64,000 bases of DNA, from positions 1,054,001-1,118,000 of the forward strand of contig OZ037869.1 of assembly GCA_964035575.1 (NCBI GenBank), written 5' to 3'. The notes beneath the pieces are model-generated. The model saw nothing but the letters and a program-made list of their open reading frames with translations, was not told the origin of the DNA and did no database searches. Positions 1-10,517 of this stretch are shown here, one piece after another. The stretch comes from Rhynchopus sp. YZ270_cl-10 (lineage: Eukaryota > Euglenozoa > Diplonemea > Diplonemida > Diplonemidae). The position numbers were made by a program, and so were the translations under genes. Numbering within the stretch: the stretch's first letter is position 1; each line of letters begins with the position of its first letter.

Positions 1-536
1 GCTTCAAGCTGGAGACTGCACACAAGCAAGCGAGCGAGGTGGAAGGCACAGGGTCCTTTGTGGCTGTGAAGGACAACGGGGTGCGCTGCGTGACCCACCC
101 GTGCCCGAGCATGACGGAGATCTTTCTGAACTGGCATTTCTCGAGGTCCATCTCGGACATCACGTTCAGCGAAGACCTGGACGCGGAGATGGTGGCGTGG
201 GCAAGAGAGAACATCTTCACTGGACACGAGGTTGTGGTCGCTGGGAGGCACAGGTACGTGAGCGGCCCTGCTGGTTACGGGCTTGGGCTTGTGGTGAACC
301 AGATCTACCAGCCTGCGACACTGTGCGCAGAAGGCTACTCGTGGCACAAGGAGGCCTGCCGCACCTCCTTTGGCTGTGCGCACCCTGAGCTGGAGCTGAC
401 TGCTGCTGGTGGAGCCCCGATGGTGGACCCTGTCACGGGTGAGGTCACGGGGGCGTTCTACCAGAGCTGTGTGAAGAGCTGTGACCCTCCGGCCTTCGCA
501 TCTGGGCCGGGTAAGTGCTACGTCGCTCTTCCTTGA
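1..536 (+). CDS. Secreted DUF6748-like protein, 3' part (cut by window edge)
   Basis: The reading frame enters at base 3 and ends at the TGA at 534-536. The 177 or so residues are almost identical to the C-terminal two thirds of the complete gene at 44377-45237, with only a few differences (for example GAF here and GTF there near the C terminus). It is therefore one of two recent paralogues. The visible part is Cys-rich with VTHPCP, CAEGYSWHKEAC and CVKSCDPP, which fits an extracellular, disulfide-bonded protein. The N terminus, including any signal peptide, lies outside the window. Function is unknown; the family call rests on the full-length copy. Confidence 0.75.
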   Translation, partial: FKLETAHKQASEVEGTGSFVAVKDNGVRCVTHPCPSMTEIFLNWHFSRSISDITFSEDLDAEMVAWARENIFTGHEVVVAGRHRYVSGPAGYGLGLVVNQIYQPATLCAEGYSWHKEACRTSFGCAHPELELTAAGGAPMVDPVTGEVTGAFYQSCVKSCDPPAFASGPGKCYVALP

Positions 537-1290
537 AGGTGAAAGGGTGATAGGGTTTGTAACCCACAGACATGCTCCGAAAACAACCAACGATGCGCAA
601 CTTGAAAAGAGCGCAACAACAAACAACTTGATTTTGATTTTTATTTTTATTTTATTTGCTTTACACTTTTGACCGTCACGGTCACATTCTTTTGGGGGCA
701 ATTTTTGCGATACGCCTTTTGGGCGAAGATGCAATGCCCCCAAGCCACCAGCAAACGCATACCATGTGATGCATATTCGTATTCTATGTACTTTGCGCCC
801 TTTTTTTCCTTCTCTTTTTATTTATAAAGTGTGTGGGCCGTGAGGCTCACTCATCTTTCAAGCTTTCTTTTATCTTCACGCTTTTATGTATCCGCAAGGG
901 CACCGTTCGTTTTCCCTTTATTTTCCTTGCACACCTGCATCCAAGAGGTGTCGGAACGTTTATCAACTTCACTTTCTTTCAGGCATGATTCATGAGACCT
1001 CTGTGAGTCATCTGTTCGATCTATTTTTTTCTCTATTTTTCTGCTTTTTCTGCAACCACGTTACCCAAGAATCGGTATCACAAAACAAAGGAAGCAAACC
1101 CTCCCCTCCCTCCGTCTTGTCTGCATACCACATCCACATCCAACAATCCTCGAGTGCACATGATGATATTCAGTTAAAGCCATTGGTCCATTCAATGAAG
1201 CAGGAAAACCTCCTGATGATTTTCACTTTAACTTAAGACAGAAGGAAACTGAACAGCAGAAGAGTGTTGGTTCCACAGCTACAGGCACAC
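537..1290 (+). other. Intergenic DNA, duplicated, no gene
   Basis: This is 3' flank of the DUF6748-like gene. It holds a GTGAG-G-CTCAC hairpin with the tail TCATCTTTCAAGCTTTC (838-875) and a family-C-like unit (about 925-985) that ends TTTATCAACTTCACTTTC. At 1037-1050 it holds the empty form of the site that carries an inserted element in the other copy. I see no open frame with protein-like content. Confidence 0.6.
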
Positions 1291-1580
1291 AAGAGTTTTA
1301 CGCACACCCCCCTTGATCCACCATTGCGAGGGGAGAGGTCGACTTGTCCCCTCTGAGAAAACAGCTGACGTGGACAACTGAAGAGAATGATGACAAAACT
1401 TAATAATTTGGCAATTTGCGTATGAAGCCACGCTGTTGATTACAACATTAAGAAGACGAGACTGACCACGTTGCACCACACCATATCACACCACATCACA
1501 TCACACCAACAACGTCCACTCACTGCACCTGCGGCTGTATTGTGCCGATGGGTGTGAACCAGTAGGCGGAGAAACACATG
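1291..1580 (+). repeat. 285-bp upstream cassette, copy 1
   Basis: The cassette begins AAGAGTTTTACGCACACC and ends GGCGGAGAAACACATG. It lies 68 bp before the gamma-glutamyltransferase start codon. The other copies are 43713-43992, 46771-47055, 54729-55013 and 55964-56240, all in the same orientation and nearly identical. It contains no TIRs or poly-A tail that I can see. Its position suggests a promoter and/or 5' leader module, which is inference. Confidence 0.8.
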
Positions 1581-1648
1581 TATCTCTGAACACCTCCACG
1601 CCCCGCCACCCTCCTTTACATCTACACCTCCCAGGTACCGTCACTAAA

Positions 1649-3661
1649 ATGCAACTTCTCGTTGCAGTCCTTGCATGCAGTGTGGCACGAGGTGGTGGAA
1701 GTGGTAGCCCTCAGGGTGTTCATATGCCACAGCACACGCAACAGGACTGCACTGTTTCTGAGAACGGATTCTCCTGCCCCACGACACCCACCACCACCAC
1801 CCCGCCGTGCTGTGTCACCATGCCTAACACACCGCACGACGCTTCCTTAAACACATGCGGTGGAAGCAGACCTGTGGGCCTCCCCTTTGCTGGCCGCTCA
1901 CCAGTGTACGCACAACACGGCATTGCGGCAACCAGCGTACCTCTCTCTACACAGTGCGCTTTGGATATTCTTAAGGCAGGCGGTTCTGCTGTGGATGCAG
2001 CGATTGCGGCAAATGCGTGCGAAGGAGTGGTGGAGCCGATGATGAACGGTATGGGAGGCGACCTCATGGCCCAGGTCTACCATGCTGACACAAAGACCTT
2101 GCATGGGTACAACGGCGCAGGACGGTCTCCACGTGGACTCTCATATGAGCAGATGGAGGCAGAGCTTCGGTTGTTGAACACATCTTACATTCCTGGTGCA
2201 GGGCCTCTTGGTGTCTCTGTACCGGGTGCTGTCAAAGGATGGTGCGATTTGCACGAAAAATTCGGAAAGCTTCCTTTTTCTCGCCTCTTTGAAAGCGCTA
2301 TAGGGTACGCAAAGAACGGCCACCCGGTTGCTCAGGTGATTGCGGCGGAGTGGTATATCCCTAAGAACACGACCGATTTGACTTCCAACGGGAAGTTTCC
2401 TGATGCCTTAAATGGTTTCCTTGACACCTTCACCATAGGCGCAGACAGACGCATCCCTAAAGCAGGAGAGATATTCAAAAACCCTGCCCTGGCAGACACA
2501 CTCACCCTTGTTGCCAATGGTGGATGCGATGCCTTCTACAACGGCAGTGTTGCAGAGCAATATGAGCAGGCTGCTCAGTACACAGGACTGCGTCTCACGA
2601 AGAAAGACTTTGCAGAGCATAGTGGAGAGTGGGTGGACCCCGTGAGCACCACATACCACGATGTGTATAAGGTGTTTGAATTGCCGCCCAATCCGCAGGG
2701 CATAGCGGCACTGCAGATGTTGAACATTCTTGAGCATTTTAACGTCTCGCAGATGGGGCACAACACAGCAGACTACCTCCACGTTCACGTTGAGGCGAAG
2801 AAGCTTGCCTTCGCGGACCGTGCAAAGTTCTATGGCGATCCTAGCTTCGGAGAACCTACCCCTGCCTTGATTGATTGGCTCATCTCTAAGGAATACGCAA
2901 CGGAACGTGCCGCGCTTATTGATATGCACCATGCAGCGGAATCAGTTCCTGCAGGGGTTCCGCCAGGGCATATTCAAAAGGACCTCAAATTCGATGCCTC
3001 AACATACCCCACGAAGACTGCAGAGACTGCAGCAGAGCAGGACGCCCCGCATACTGGAGACACCATTTACCTCACCGTCGCCGATTCGGAAGGGAATATG
3101 GTGAGTCTCATTCAGTCGAACTATGAAGGGTTTGGGTCTGGTCTGGTGATTCCGGGGCTGGGGTTTGGGTTGCAGGATAGGGGGTCGCTGTTTAATATGC
3201 CTACCTTAACGAATGTGACTACAGCGTCGAACTATCAACCGGGGAAGCGGCCGTTTCATACGATCATTCCTGGATTTGCGATGAAGAAGGATGAGGCTGG
3301 GACGTGGCAGCCGTGGCTTTCGTTTGGTGTGATGGGTGGCAACATCCAACCGCAGGGGCATGCACAGATTATATGCAACATTGTGGACTACGGAATGAAC
3401 GTCCAAGAGGCAGGAGACGCAGCGAGGTACACCCACTCCGGAAGCTCGCAGCCAACAGGTCAAGTCATGTCCGATGGAGGGTTTGTTCAAATCGAATCCG
3501 GAGTCTGTCTCGCCGTAGAAGAAGAACTCAAACAACGTGGTCACACCATTGTGCGAGGTCCGAACGGTGGAGGCTACCAAGCTATCATGTATGATATTGA
3601 GGCAAACAGCTTCATCGGGGCGTCAGAAATGCGGAAAGATGGCATGGCTGCAGGGTACTAA
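1649..3661 (+). CDS. Gamma-glutamyltransferase family protein (YwrD-like)
   Basis: This 670-residue protein of the Ntn-hydrolase gamma-glutamyltranspeptidase family splits gamma-glutamyl bonds, for example of glutathione. The start ATG is followed by a hydrophobic stretch (MQLLVAVLACSVA), so secretion is likely, and then by a Thr/Pro/Cys-rich linker to about residue 75. Family landmarks follow in order: AGGSAVDAAIAANACEGVVE, NGMGGDLMAQVY, SVPGAVKGWCDLHEKFGK, and near residue 472 GDTIYLTVADSEGNMVS. The Thr of that last motif should be the autoprocessing nucleophile. The pattern SLIQSNYEGFGSG and the following VIPGLG resemble the bacterial YwrD branch more than animal GGT. It is longer than the usual 530-590 residues because of the N-terminal extension. 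No intron is seen. A copy of the 285-bp cassette ends 68 bp upstream, and a CAG lies just before the start. Confidence 0.92.
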   Translation: MQLLVAVLACSVARGGGSGSPQGVHMPQHTQQDCTVSENGFSCPTTPTTTTPPCCVTMPNTPHDASLNTCGGSRPVGLPFAGRSPVYAQHGIAATSVPLSTQCALDILKAGGSAVDAAIAANACEGVVEPMMNGMGGDLMAQVYHADTKTLHGYNGAGRSPRGLSYEQMEAELRLLNTSYIPGAGPLGVSVPGAVKGWCDLHEKFGKLPFSRLFESAIGYAKNGHPVAQVIAAEWYIPKNTTDLTSNGKFPDALNGFLDTFTIGADRRIPKAGEIFKNPALADTLTLVANGGCDAFYNGSVAEQYEQAAQYTGLRLTKKDFAEHSGEWVDPVSTTYHDVYKVFELPPNPQGIAALQMLNILEHFNVSQMGHNTADYLHVHVEAKKLAFADRAKFYGDPSFGEPTPALIDWLISKEYATERAALIDMHHAAESVPAGVPPGHIQKDLKFDASTYPTKTAETAAEQDAPHTGDTIYLTVADSEGNMVSLIQSNYEGFGSGLVIPGLGFGLQDRGSLFNMPTLTNVTTASNYQPGKRPFHTIIPGFAMKKDEAGTWQPWLSFGVMGGNIQPQGHAQIICNIVDYGMNVQEAGDAARYTHSGSSQPTGQVMSDGGFVQIESGVCLAVEEELKQRGHTIVRGPNGGGYQAIMYDIEANSFIGASEMRKDGMAAGY

Positions 3662-4011
3662 ATATGAGTCATAGCAGATTTTCTATTTTAACTCAGTCCT
3701 CCACAACCATTTCTTTTGTTTTTTTTTTCCCCAGCAAATTTAATTAGTGTAGACATCCTTGAGGGTGGAGTTTTCAAAAAAAAAAAGGGAACACTTAATT
3801 TGCAGTGTATACCAAATAGGTGAATAAAGAAAGCCTCCTATTCCCTGGTTCTGCACATCCTAACGCTTCGGGTGATATTGTGTAAAGAACCCCCCTTATT
3901 GTGTGATTTGAAAGGGGGGAAAATGACAAAAGGCAACCTAAACGCTTAGCAAGAGTCGTTTTTGTTGATAGCCTTTTTGTTTTTCTGTTTTTTTTTATTG
4001 TAGGACCGCAT

Positions 4012-4180
4012 GATTGGGGTCCACCCACGGTACACCCGGTCATGCACCAAAGGTATACTGTCACGAGGGCTTTGTATTTCTAGTCAATTTTTTATAGGTG
4101 ATGGTACTGTAAAACTGACTAATCTCTCAAAACATTTCCTTTCGTGAAATACAAAGCCCTCTCGTGAACAGTGTACCAGT
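4012..4180. repeat. Inverted pair of family-B repeats
   Basis: The left copy reads GTACACCCGGTCATGCACC, then CACGAGGGCTTTGTATTTC. The right copy is the reverse complement (AAATACAAAGCCCTCTCGTG). Together they can form a stem of about 28 bp with a ~65-base loop. Confidence 0.7.
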
Positions 4181-4421
4181 AATGAGAGGGCTTTTTTTGC
4201 ACCCGCCTTCAGCCTTATAGGGTTTTTTTTACAAAACGTATCCCCACCGAAATATTCATCTCTTCAAGAGGACCCTGTGTTCTCTCTACTTCTGTGGGAT
4301 GATCCTTTTTCTATGACCTAACATGAGGGACTTGGATACATCTTAACAGAATGTCTTTTTGTTCTTTGTTCAGTAGCTGCGCGTGTCCAGTGAGGTGTTT
4401 GCGCTTTTTGAACCTTCTTAC

Positions 4422-4470
4422 AAGGTGATTAAGCAAAGAGAGGATTGGGTTCATCTAATCTTTTCCTTTT
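4422..4470 (+). repeat. Family-A hairpin/pyrimidine repeat
   Basis: A diverged copy: GGTGATTAAGCAAAGAGAGG, then GGGTTCATCTAATC and a T/C-rich tail ending TTTTTAG. Confidence 0.6.
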
Positions 4471-5382
4471 TAGATTCTGGAAAAAGTAACCCACGTGATT
4501 GAGCGTTTCTGTACTATCCAACGATACAAAAAATAGAATGCTTCACCAAAAGGCCTCCTTTTTTTCTGCCTTCTAAGAAAGAAACCAATTCGTTCGTGCT
4601 TCGTCTTCTCCGCTGCGTTCTTCTTGCCTTCCTTGTCGTGGCTGTCTTACGGGAGGTTCCTACGTTTGGGTGTACGTCCAGATACGGCTGCTGTGCAGTA
4701 TTTTGTGCTTTCATCGGGCCTGGTGCCGGTGCTTTTAAACTTTACATTCAGGAAATACATTTTTGTCGTACCCTACGCCCTTGTGAAACCACTCAACGTT
4801 TCTTGTCACGCGCTGATGGCATCATGCAGCTGGCCGGCTGCCCATCTCACACAGCCGTCGTTGATGTGCTGCAACAGTATGTTATGCCCTCTATGTGTTA
4901 CCATAACACAACATTTGACAGAACGCTTGGCATGATGCCATCAGCGCATCATGCTGCCGGCTGTCCCAGTACCAGGAGCGGCTGCGCTCCTTGTGCCTCT
5001 CGTTCCCTGCTCCGTGTCCCCTCCGCGTCACAAACGCTCCCATTATCTGGGAACGCATCATGAAGAATTACGTATGTAATTCTTATCCTTGAGAATGTCG
5101 CCAAGTCAGGAAGTATCTTTAGTCACAGAGACTGCTTCGTTGTACATCACCCCCCGTCTCAGGCGGCGGTCCCTCTCCGCGCTTTGCCGTGTGCTTGCGC
5201 TTTCCCCCCCTCCTAGAGACCCCTCCTCATTGAACTACATCTACCATTTTCCTAACACACAAACCTCATCCAGAACCACACACTACCTGCCACCCCCCCA
5301 AATGAAAACACAGCGTTCCTAACAAAACATTTGGGGCTTCTGTTCAACCACCATCCCCCTTTCCTCTCTCTCTCCACTCTAA

Positions 5383-8300
5383 ATGAAAGAGACCGAACTG
5401 CTCTCACACATCGAAGCACAGTTGAAGACTTTAGAGGACCTGCGGGATGAGTTGAAGCGGGGTGGTGTTGCGGTGTCTAGCGCAAAGGAGATTGATAGTG
5501 GGAGCAGTGGGCAGGGGGTCACTCCGGAGGGGGAGACTGCGAGTGAGGTGACGAGCGAGACAGATTCGTGGTCAGCAGAGCATGCAGTCACACCAAGACG
5601 CGTGGCAGCACCGCTTAGTGCTCTTCACCGTGCTGATTCTTTGACGGAAAGCGTGACGCGACTCAAACGCGCTGCAGACGCAGACCAACTGCACAAAGCA
5701 TCTGTCAAAAACAACGATCCCGACATCGAAGTGAAACCCCGCGAAGACATCAACACAATGAAAGAGCGTGAAGAAGCCCGCCGCAACACTGCATTAGCAA
5801 AGCAACGCCAGCACCTCCAGGTGCTCTCTGCGAAGAAAGTGGAGTTGGAGCAGCAGCGTCTTGAAAAAGCTGCGGAAGATGAAAAGCGGAGAAACGAAGA
5901 AATGGCGAAGTTAAATAAAGCAGCAAAAGAACGCCGGTCTCAGGTTCAAGCTGAATTAGAGGCGCAACGCATTGAAGAGGAAAACCTTCGCGCACAACTC
6001 CGCAAATCTGCAGACGAACGGCGCAGCTCTGCTCACAGCAGTGAAAAGAAAAGGGAAAAGGAACGGCAGTTGGTTAATTCAATGGAATTTAAGCGTCGGA
6101 TGGAGGAGTTGGCGGAGAGCAAACAGCGGAAGGCGCAGGAAATGCGCAAAACCTCACAAGAAAAGGAAACGACACGCCAACGCACCGTGGAGGAGGCGCA
6201 GCTGGAGGAGGAGGAGGTATTGCGCCCTTCTGCGTCCTTTGTGGTGCCGTCGCATAAGGCACGGCAGGTTCCAGTAGCTGAGCCGAAGCGGGAGAGGGCA
6301 GCCAGCAGCGCCCTTCCACAGCCCGAGAAAGAACCACAACCCAGCGAGGAAAAGAAGCCGGTGCGTGCACAGTCCTACACGGCAGGCGCCACTACCTCCT
6401 CCACCTCCACCTCTGCCTCTGCCTCGCAAAGCAATACTGCAGCGTCTTCGCAGCTTCGTGCCCGATTTCGCATTCTTTCTCAAGATGTGGACAACGCAGA
6501 CCATGTTGTGTGTGACGCTGTCGACGCTGTTGACAACGCTGACAACGCTGACAACGTTGATAACGTTGACGCAGACCCCCTTCTCTTCTCCTGCGTTGCT
6601 GCAGCCTGTCTTCTTCTTTGTACTCTAGATGTGGATGTGGAGGCAAAGCCTGCAGAGGTCGCACAGCATACCCCTACATCCGTTCCATCCCCTCCACCAA
6701 AGCCACGAGAGGCGCCCGTGCGGTCACCACCGGACCTAGCTTTTTCAAGCAACAAAGTGGAGACCCTGCGGAGTGAAGTAAAAGAGGCAGGGGTGGCGGA
6801 GGGGGATGGTGTTGCGGCACAGCTGAAGCGGTTTGAGCATCTGACAAAGCTGATGAAGGAAAAACAGCAGGAGAAGGCTGAGATACCAGCAGAGGTAAAG
6901 ACAGAGGCAAAGGCGTTAAACGTCATGGCCGCAATCCGCCAGCTAAGGGAAAGCGCGAATGTCTCCTACCGTGCTGCCAAGTACGAAGAAGCGTCGCGAA
7001 TCTACACAAAAGCGCTGCAGCTGCACCTCAAAAACCCAACCGGGAACTCCCACAAGGAAAAGTACGAGGCCACAATAGCAGCCCTGTATCTGAACCGCTC
7101 TGCCTCCTTCATGATGATCACCAGCTACCAGGAGGCGTTGCGGGATGCGGAGCGTGCAGGTGATATTGAGGTATGCCCCCTTTCCCCCTCTACTCAACTT
7201 TGAGAAGAACCTAACGCCCCCTCCGAATGCAATAGCCGTACACCATCTGAATGCTGTACGAATGGCTTAGGCTTCATCCAAACTTTTCTTTTTGTCTGTG
7301 CATCAAACATCAATAAAAAATCAAAACCCCCATCACCTCCCGCAGCCGAAGAACCCCAAGCCAATGCTACGCATGGCGAAGCTGTACCTCTTCCTAGGAA
7401 ACCCACGCCAGTCGCGTGTCCATTACACTAAGGCGCAAAAGATGAGCAGCATCACAGACGGCCTCGCAGCCATTGCCCCGACTCTTAGTAGTGAGGTATT
7501 TATCCCCCCCTACCCATACCCCCTCTCAAGCTGCCGTATCAGACGGACAGCGCATGACAGATTCAAAAATAGCACACATTGACTAACGAATAAACCCTTT
7601 TTCGCCAACTCTTTAAAAAATTAACCTTTTTACAGCTGAAAGCGTTGTCGCTGTGCGAGGCGGCATTGAAGCATCTGGGTGCTGCACAGCATTGCCAATC
7701 CTTGGAGGCGGCTCAAGGTGCGTTGGACATCCTGCCGTGTTTGTACTTCCAGCAGCTGAAGTACGGCAGCATGATCATGCTCACCCCACAACAGGCGCTC
7801 AAGGAGCTGGCAAAGCTGCAACCACAACACCCCCAGAACGCAGACGTCCTGCACCTCCTTGCCAAGGCCTCCTTCTACACAAACCACGACCGCGTCTCCA
7901 CACACAACTCCCTGCAGTTCCTCGCTAAGGCGCTCCTCCTCGAACCCCAGCACGGCAGTGCCCTGCATCTCCAAACCGTTATCAGCAGCTTTGAACAGCT
8001 TCGCGATGAGGGCAGCACCGCATACGAAGCAGGTATATTCCAAATTCCTTTCCATAACCCCCCCTAGGGGGAGCCACCAAAGGCGTTTTGCTGTCCAAAA
8101 CCCATTTTTTTGAAATTTCGGTGAAGAAATCCACTAAAATGGGCGTACCTGGGCGCAAATCGCCCTGGGGATCACCCATATATCCCAATAAACCACCTGA
8201 CGACCTTAACAGAGCATTTCTTGTCCCAAAAAAATGGGGTTTTTGTGAAAAAACACCCCAAAAATGCGTAACGCTCGCGTAACGCTTGGGGGCCAAAATT

Positions 8301-10517
8301 TAGCACTTGCCAAGAAATTGCTCCAATCAGACAAAACTCCTTCTAAACACCCGAAAAACACTTCAGTCCACATCTTCTGGGGTCCCGGGGTGGAATGTAT
8401 GGTTTTTGGGGCTTTTAGGGGTCCTGTGTGGGTCCCAGGCGTATTTATGAGGGACGGAACCGCTTAAAATGCCCGAAATTACCTCGTTTTTAGGGTGCTT
8501 TTTCACCTTAAAAATTCAGAAAAAAGTGCTCAGACAATCACAGAAGTGTCAAAACCCCCTCGGAACTACTCGCCAGACCCCCTGCGGGGTGGAGAATCAT
8601 ATTTGCGATCACTTTTTGGGCTATTTTGCCCAAAATAACCCCATGTTACACTTTTGTTACACTTGCCCCAAAATAGGGTATTTTAGGCCATTTTGGGACA
8701 AGTGAGGCACAAGTGAGGCACGTGATTATTTTGGGCAAAATAGCCCAAAAAGTGATCGCAAATATGATTCTCCACCCCGCAGGGGGTCTGGTGAGTAGTT
8801 CCGAGGGGGTTTTGACACTTCTGTGATTGTCTGAGCACTTTTTTTTGAATTTTTAAGGTGAAAAAGCACCCTAAAAACGAGGTAATTTCGGGCATTTTAA
8901 GCGGTTCCGTCCCTCATAAATACGCCTGGGACCCACACAGGACCCCTAAAAGCCCCAAAAACCATACATTTCCACCCCGGGACCCCAGAAGATGTGGACT
9001 GAAGTGTTTTTCGGGTGTTTAGAAGGAGTTTTGTCTGATTGGAGCAATTTCTTGGCAAGTGCTAAATTTTGGCCCCCAAGCGTTACGCGAGCGTTACGCA
9101 TTTTTGGGGTGTTTTTTCACAAAAACCCCATTTTTTTGGGACAAGAAATGCTCTGTTAAGGTCGTCAGGTGGTTTATTGGGATATATGGGTGATCCCCAG
9201 GGCGATTTGCGCCCAGGTACGCCCATTTTAGTGGATTTCTTCACCGAAATTTCAAAAAAATGGGTTTGGACAGCAAGTCCTTAAGGATTTCCTTCTACGT
9301 GGCTCCCCCTAATAACCCCCCCTACCCATAAACCGCGAGGCTACACTTTCAACTTCCTTTTCTTTTACGCTAAAACCCCCCTGTGGATACCTTTGGGGTT
9401 CAATGGGGCGTTTTCTTCCTTTATTTCCTCTTTAACAGGAGTGTACACCCAGGCGTATGCATGCTATTCAAAGGCGCTTCTTCTTGACCCGAACAATAAG
9501 CATCTGAAGGCTGTGGTGGTGCTGAACCGAGCTGCAGTGCTTTTGCAGCAGGGCAGCTACGACGCTGCGCTGGAGGACTGCACCACATCACTTCTCTACG
9601 ACGCGAACAACCACAAAGGCTACGCACGGCGTGCACGATGCCACCACCTCCTTGGCAACGTTATTGCAGAGATAAAAGACCTGAAGCAGGCCATCCGCCT
9701 TCACGGCGAAAAGGGCGAACGGGAGTACGGCGAACGTCTCGTCGCTGCCGAAGAAGAGTTCGCCTGCCGCTTCAAAAAGAAGGAAGACGCAAAACCCGAG
9801 AAGACCGAACAACAGCAACGCGACGCCTTCTACTGCAGAGGAAGGTCCAGCTTTAAACGGTTCAAAAACACTGCAGCAACACAACAACCTGCCGACAAAG
9901 AGCCGCCACCCCCAAGCAGTTCTCAGGGCTCTCAAGGAGGCTATTTTTCTGAACCTTTCTTCGAAGAGAAGGCAGGCGGGAATAGCGGAAATGGTGGCAA
10001 CAGTGCAGGAGCACGACGCACCTCATCATCCGGGGCCAACCCAAAAGGCAACAACCCACCCTCCCCCAGCAGCTCTGGGCGTGCAAGAGGCTCCTCTGCA
10101 CGCCCAAAGCCAAAACCCCAGTCACGACAAGGCGCACCAAAGTTTCAATACCAAAGCCGCTTCCGCAAAGGGTTCGAGTTTAAGGGGTTCAACTTCAAAG
10201 GGTACACCACAGGGGGTGCTGGGGGCGGAGGAGGAGGCGGTAGTGGTGGTGGGCATTCACGCTTCCCCCATAAGCCTCCGGTACCCCCACAGCCGAGTAT
10301 GTATGAACTGCTTGGTGTAAAATCGGGCGCATCGACAGCAGAGATTAAGTCTGCATACCACAAGCAAGCGATGCGTTGGCATCCAGACAAGTGTATCAAC
10401 GCAAGCGACGAAGAAAAGAAAACAGCCGAATCGCGTTTCAAAGACCTCTCCGAAGCATATGCAACACTCAGCGATGGGCAAAAGAGGAAGGCCTATGATG
10501 GTGCGAAGAAACACTAA
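5383..10517 (+). CDS. Coiled-coil, TPR and J-domain co-chaperone (4 exons)
   Basis: Exons are 5383-7170, 7346-7495, 7636-8032 and 9439-10517. They join in frame into 1137 residues. Introns start GTATGC, GTATTT and GTATAT and end GCAG, ACAG and ACAG. The N terminus is a long charged coiled coil (about 120-290, with KREKERQLV-type heptads) and a low-complexity Asp/Asn stretch follows (VDNADNADNVDNVD). TPR units begin near residue 520 (NVSYRAAKYEEASRIYTKAL) and continue through exon 4 (AYACYSKALLLDPNN). A Gly-rich linker leads to a C-terminal J domain (about 1068-1135) with the HPD motif at 1093-1095 that stimulates Hsp70 ATPase. The TPR-then-J order is that of DNAJC7/TPR2 and DNAJC3, but no signal peptide is seen, so a cytosolic DNAJC7-like role with Hsp70/Hsp90 is favoured. 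The long N-terminal coiled coil is unusual. Intron 3 is enlarged by a foldback transposon. Confidence 0.88.
8065..9311. mobile_element. Foldback (long-TIR) DNA transposon, non-autonomous
   Basis: This is a 1247-bp near-palindrome within intron 3 of the J-domain gene. Its ends are TAGGGGGAGCCAC and GTGGCTCCCCCTA. The arms of about 580-600 bp are almost perfect reverse complements, with a short unique centre near 8640-8720. The target duplication ATAACCCCCCC (11 bp) lies at 8054-8064 and 9312-9322. Long TIRs with an 8-11-bp duplication fit Mutator-like foldback elements (inference). The mirror-image open frames near 8469-8705 (+) and 8683-8895 (-) are a by-product of the symmetry. The arms differ just inside the ends (about 8078-8092 versus 9268-9295), so the element is not brand new. 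No transposase is present. Confidence 0.88.

Larger units (their letters stand above)
1..1600 (+). repeat. Segmental duplication, copy 1 (partner 44699-47075)
   Basis: Bases 1 to about 1600 match 44699 to about 47075 in the same orientation, at roughly 98-99% by eye. The block covers the end of the DUF6748-like gene, its 3' flank and a 285-bp upstream cassette. The copies differ by a few substitutions, small indels in T tracts and one 0.8-kb insertion present only in the right-hand copy. Homology stops near the CTCTGAACACCTCCAC motif just before the gamma-glutamyltransferase gene here and the S37 peptidase there. Confidence 0.9.
3662..5382 (+). other. Intergenic DNA with hairpin repeats, no convincing gene
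   Basis: T-rich spacer. It contains a convergent pair of family-B units (about 4012-4085 on + and 4140-4180 on -), a family-C unit (4376-4416), a family-A unit (4422-4470) and a fragment like family D near 4706. Between 4596 and 5063 a frame stays open and composition is more balanced. It has no recognisable domain, but two near-repeats of a CATCATGC(A/T)GC(T/C)GGC motif (about 4820 and 4960). I treat it as non-coding. Confidence 0.5.

Noticed and set aside
1279-1479. Conserved minus-strand frame (MVQRGQSRLLNVVINS...) found again in every cassette copy
   Set aside because: The copies are nearly identical DNA, so conservation of the frame says nothing about coding. The frame has no domain and its start and end vary between copies.
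4596-5063. Possible 155-residue gene
   Set aside because: Content is Cys/Arg/Leu-rich without motif or signal, and it contains internal near-repeats; likely non-coding.
6480-6650. In-frame intron in exon 1 of the J-domain gene (strong pyrimidine tract and CTCTAG near 6638)
   Set aside because: The acceptor side looks good, but I found no GTAT donor like those of the eight other introns. The Asp/Asn repeat can be ordinary low-complexity protein. RNA-seq would decide.
8469-8895. Two identical small proteins on opposite strands (MPEITSFLGCFFTL...)
   Set aside because: They are mirror images made by the foldback element's arms, with no transposase features.
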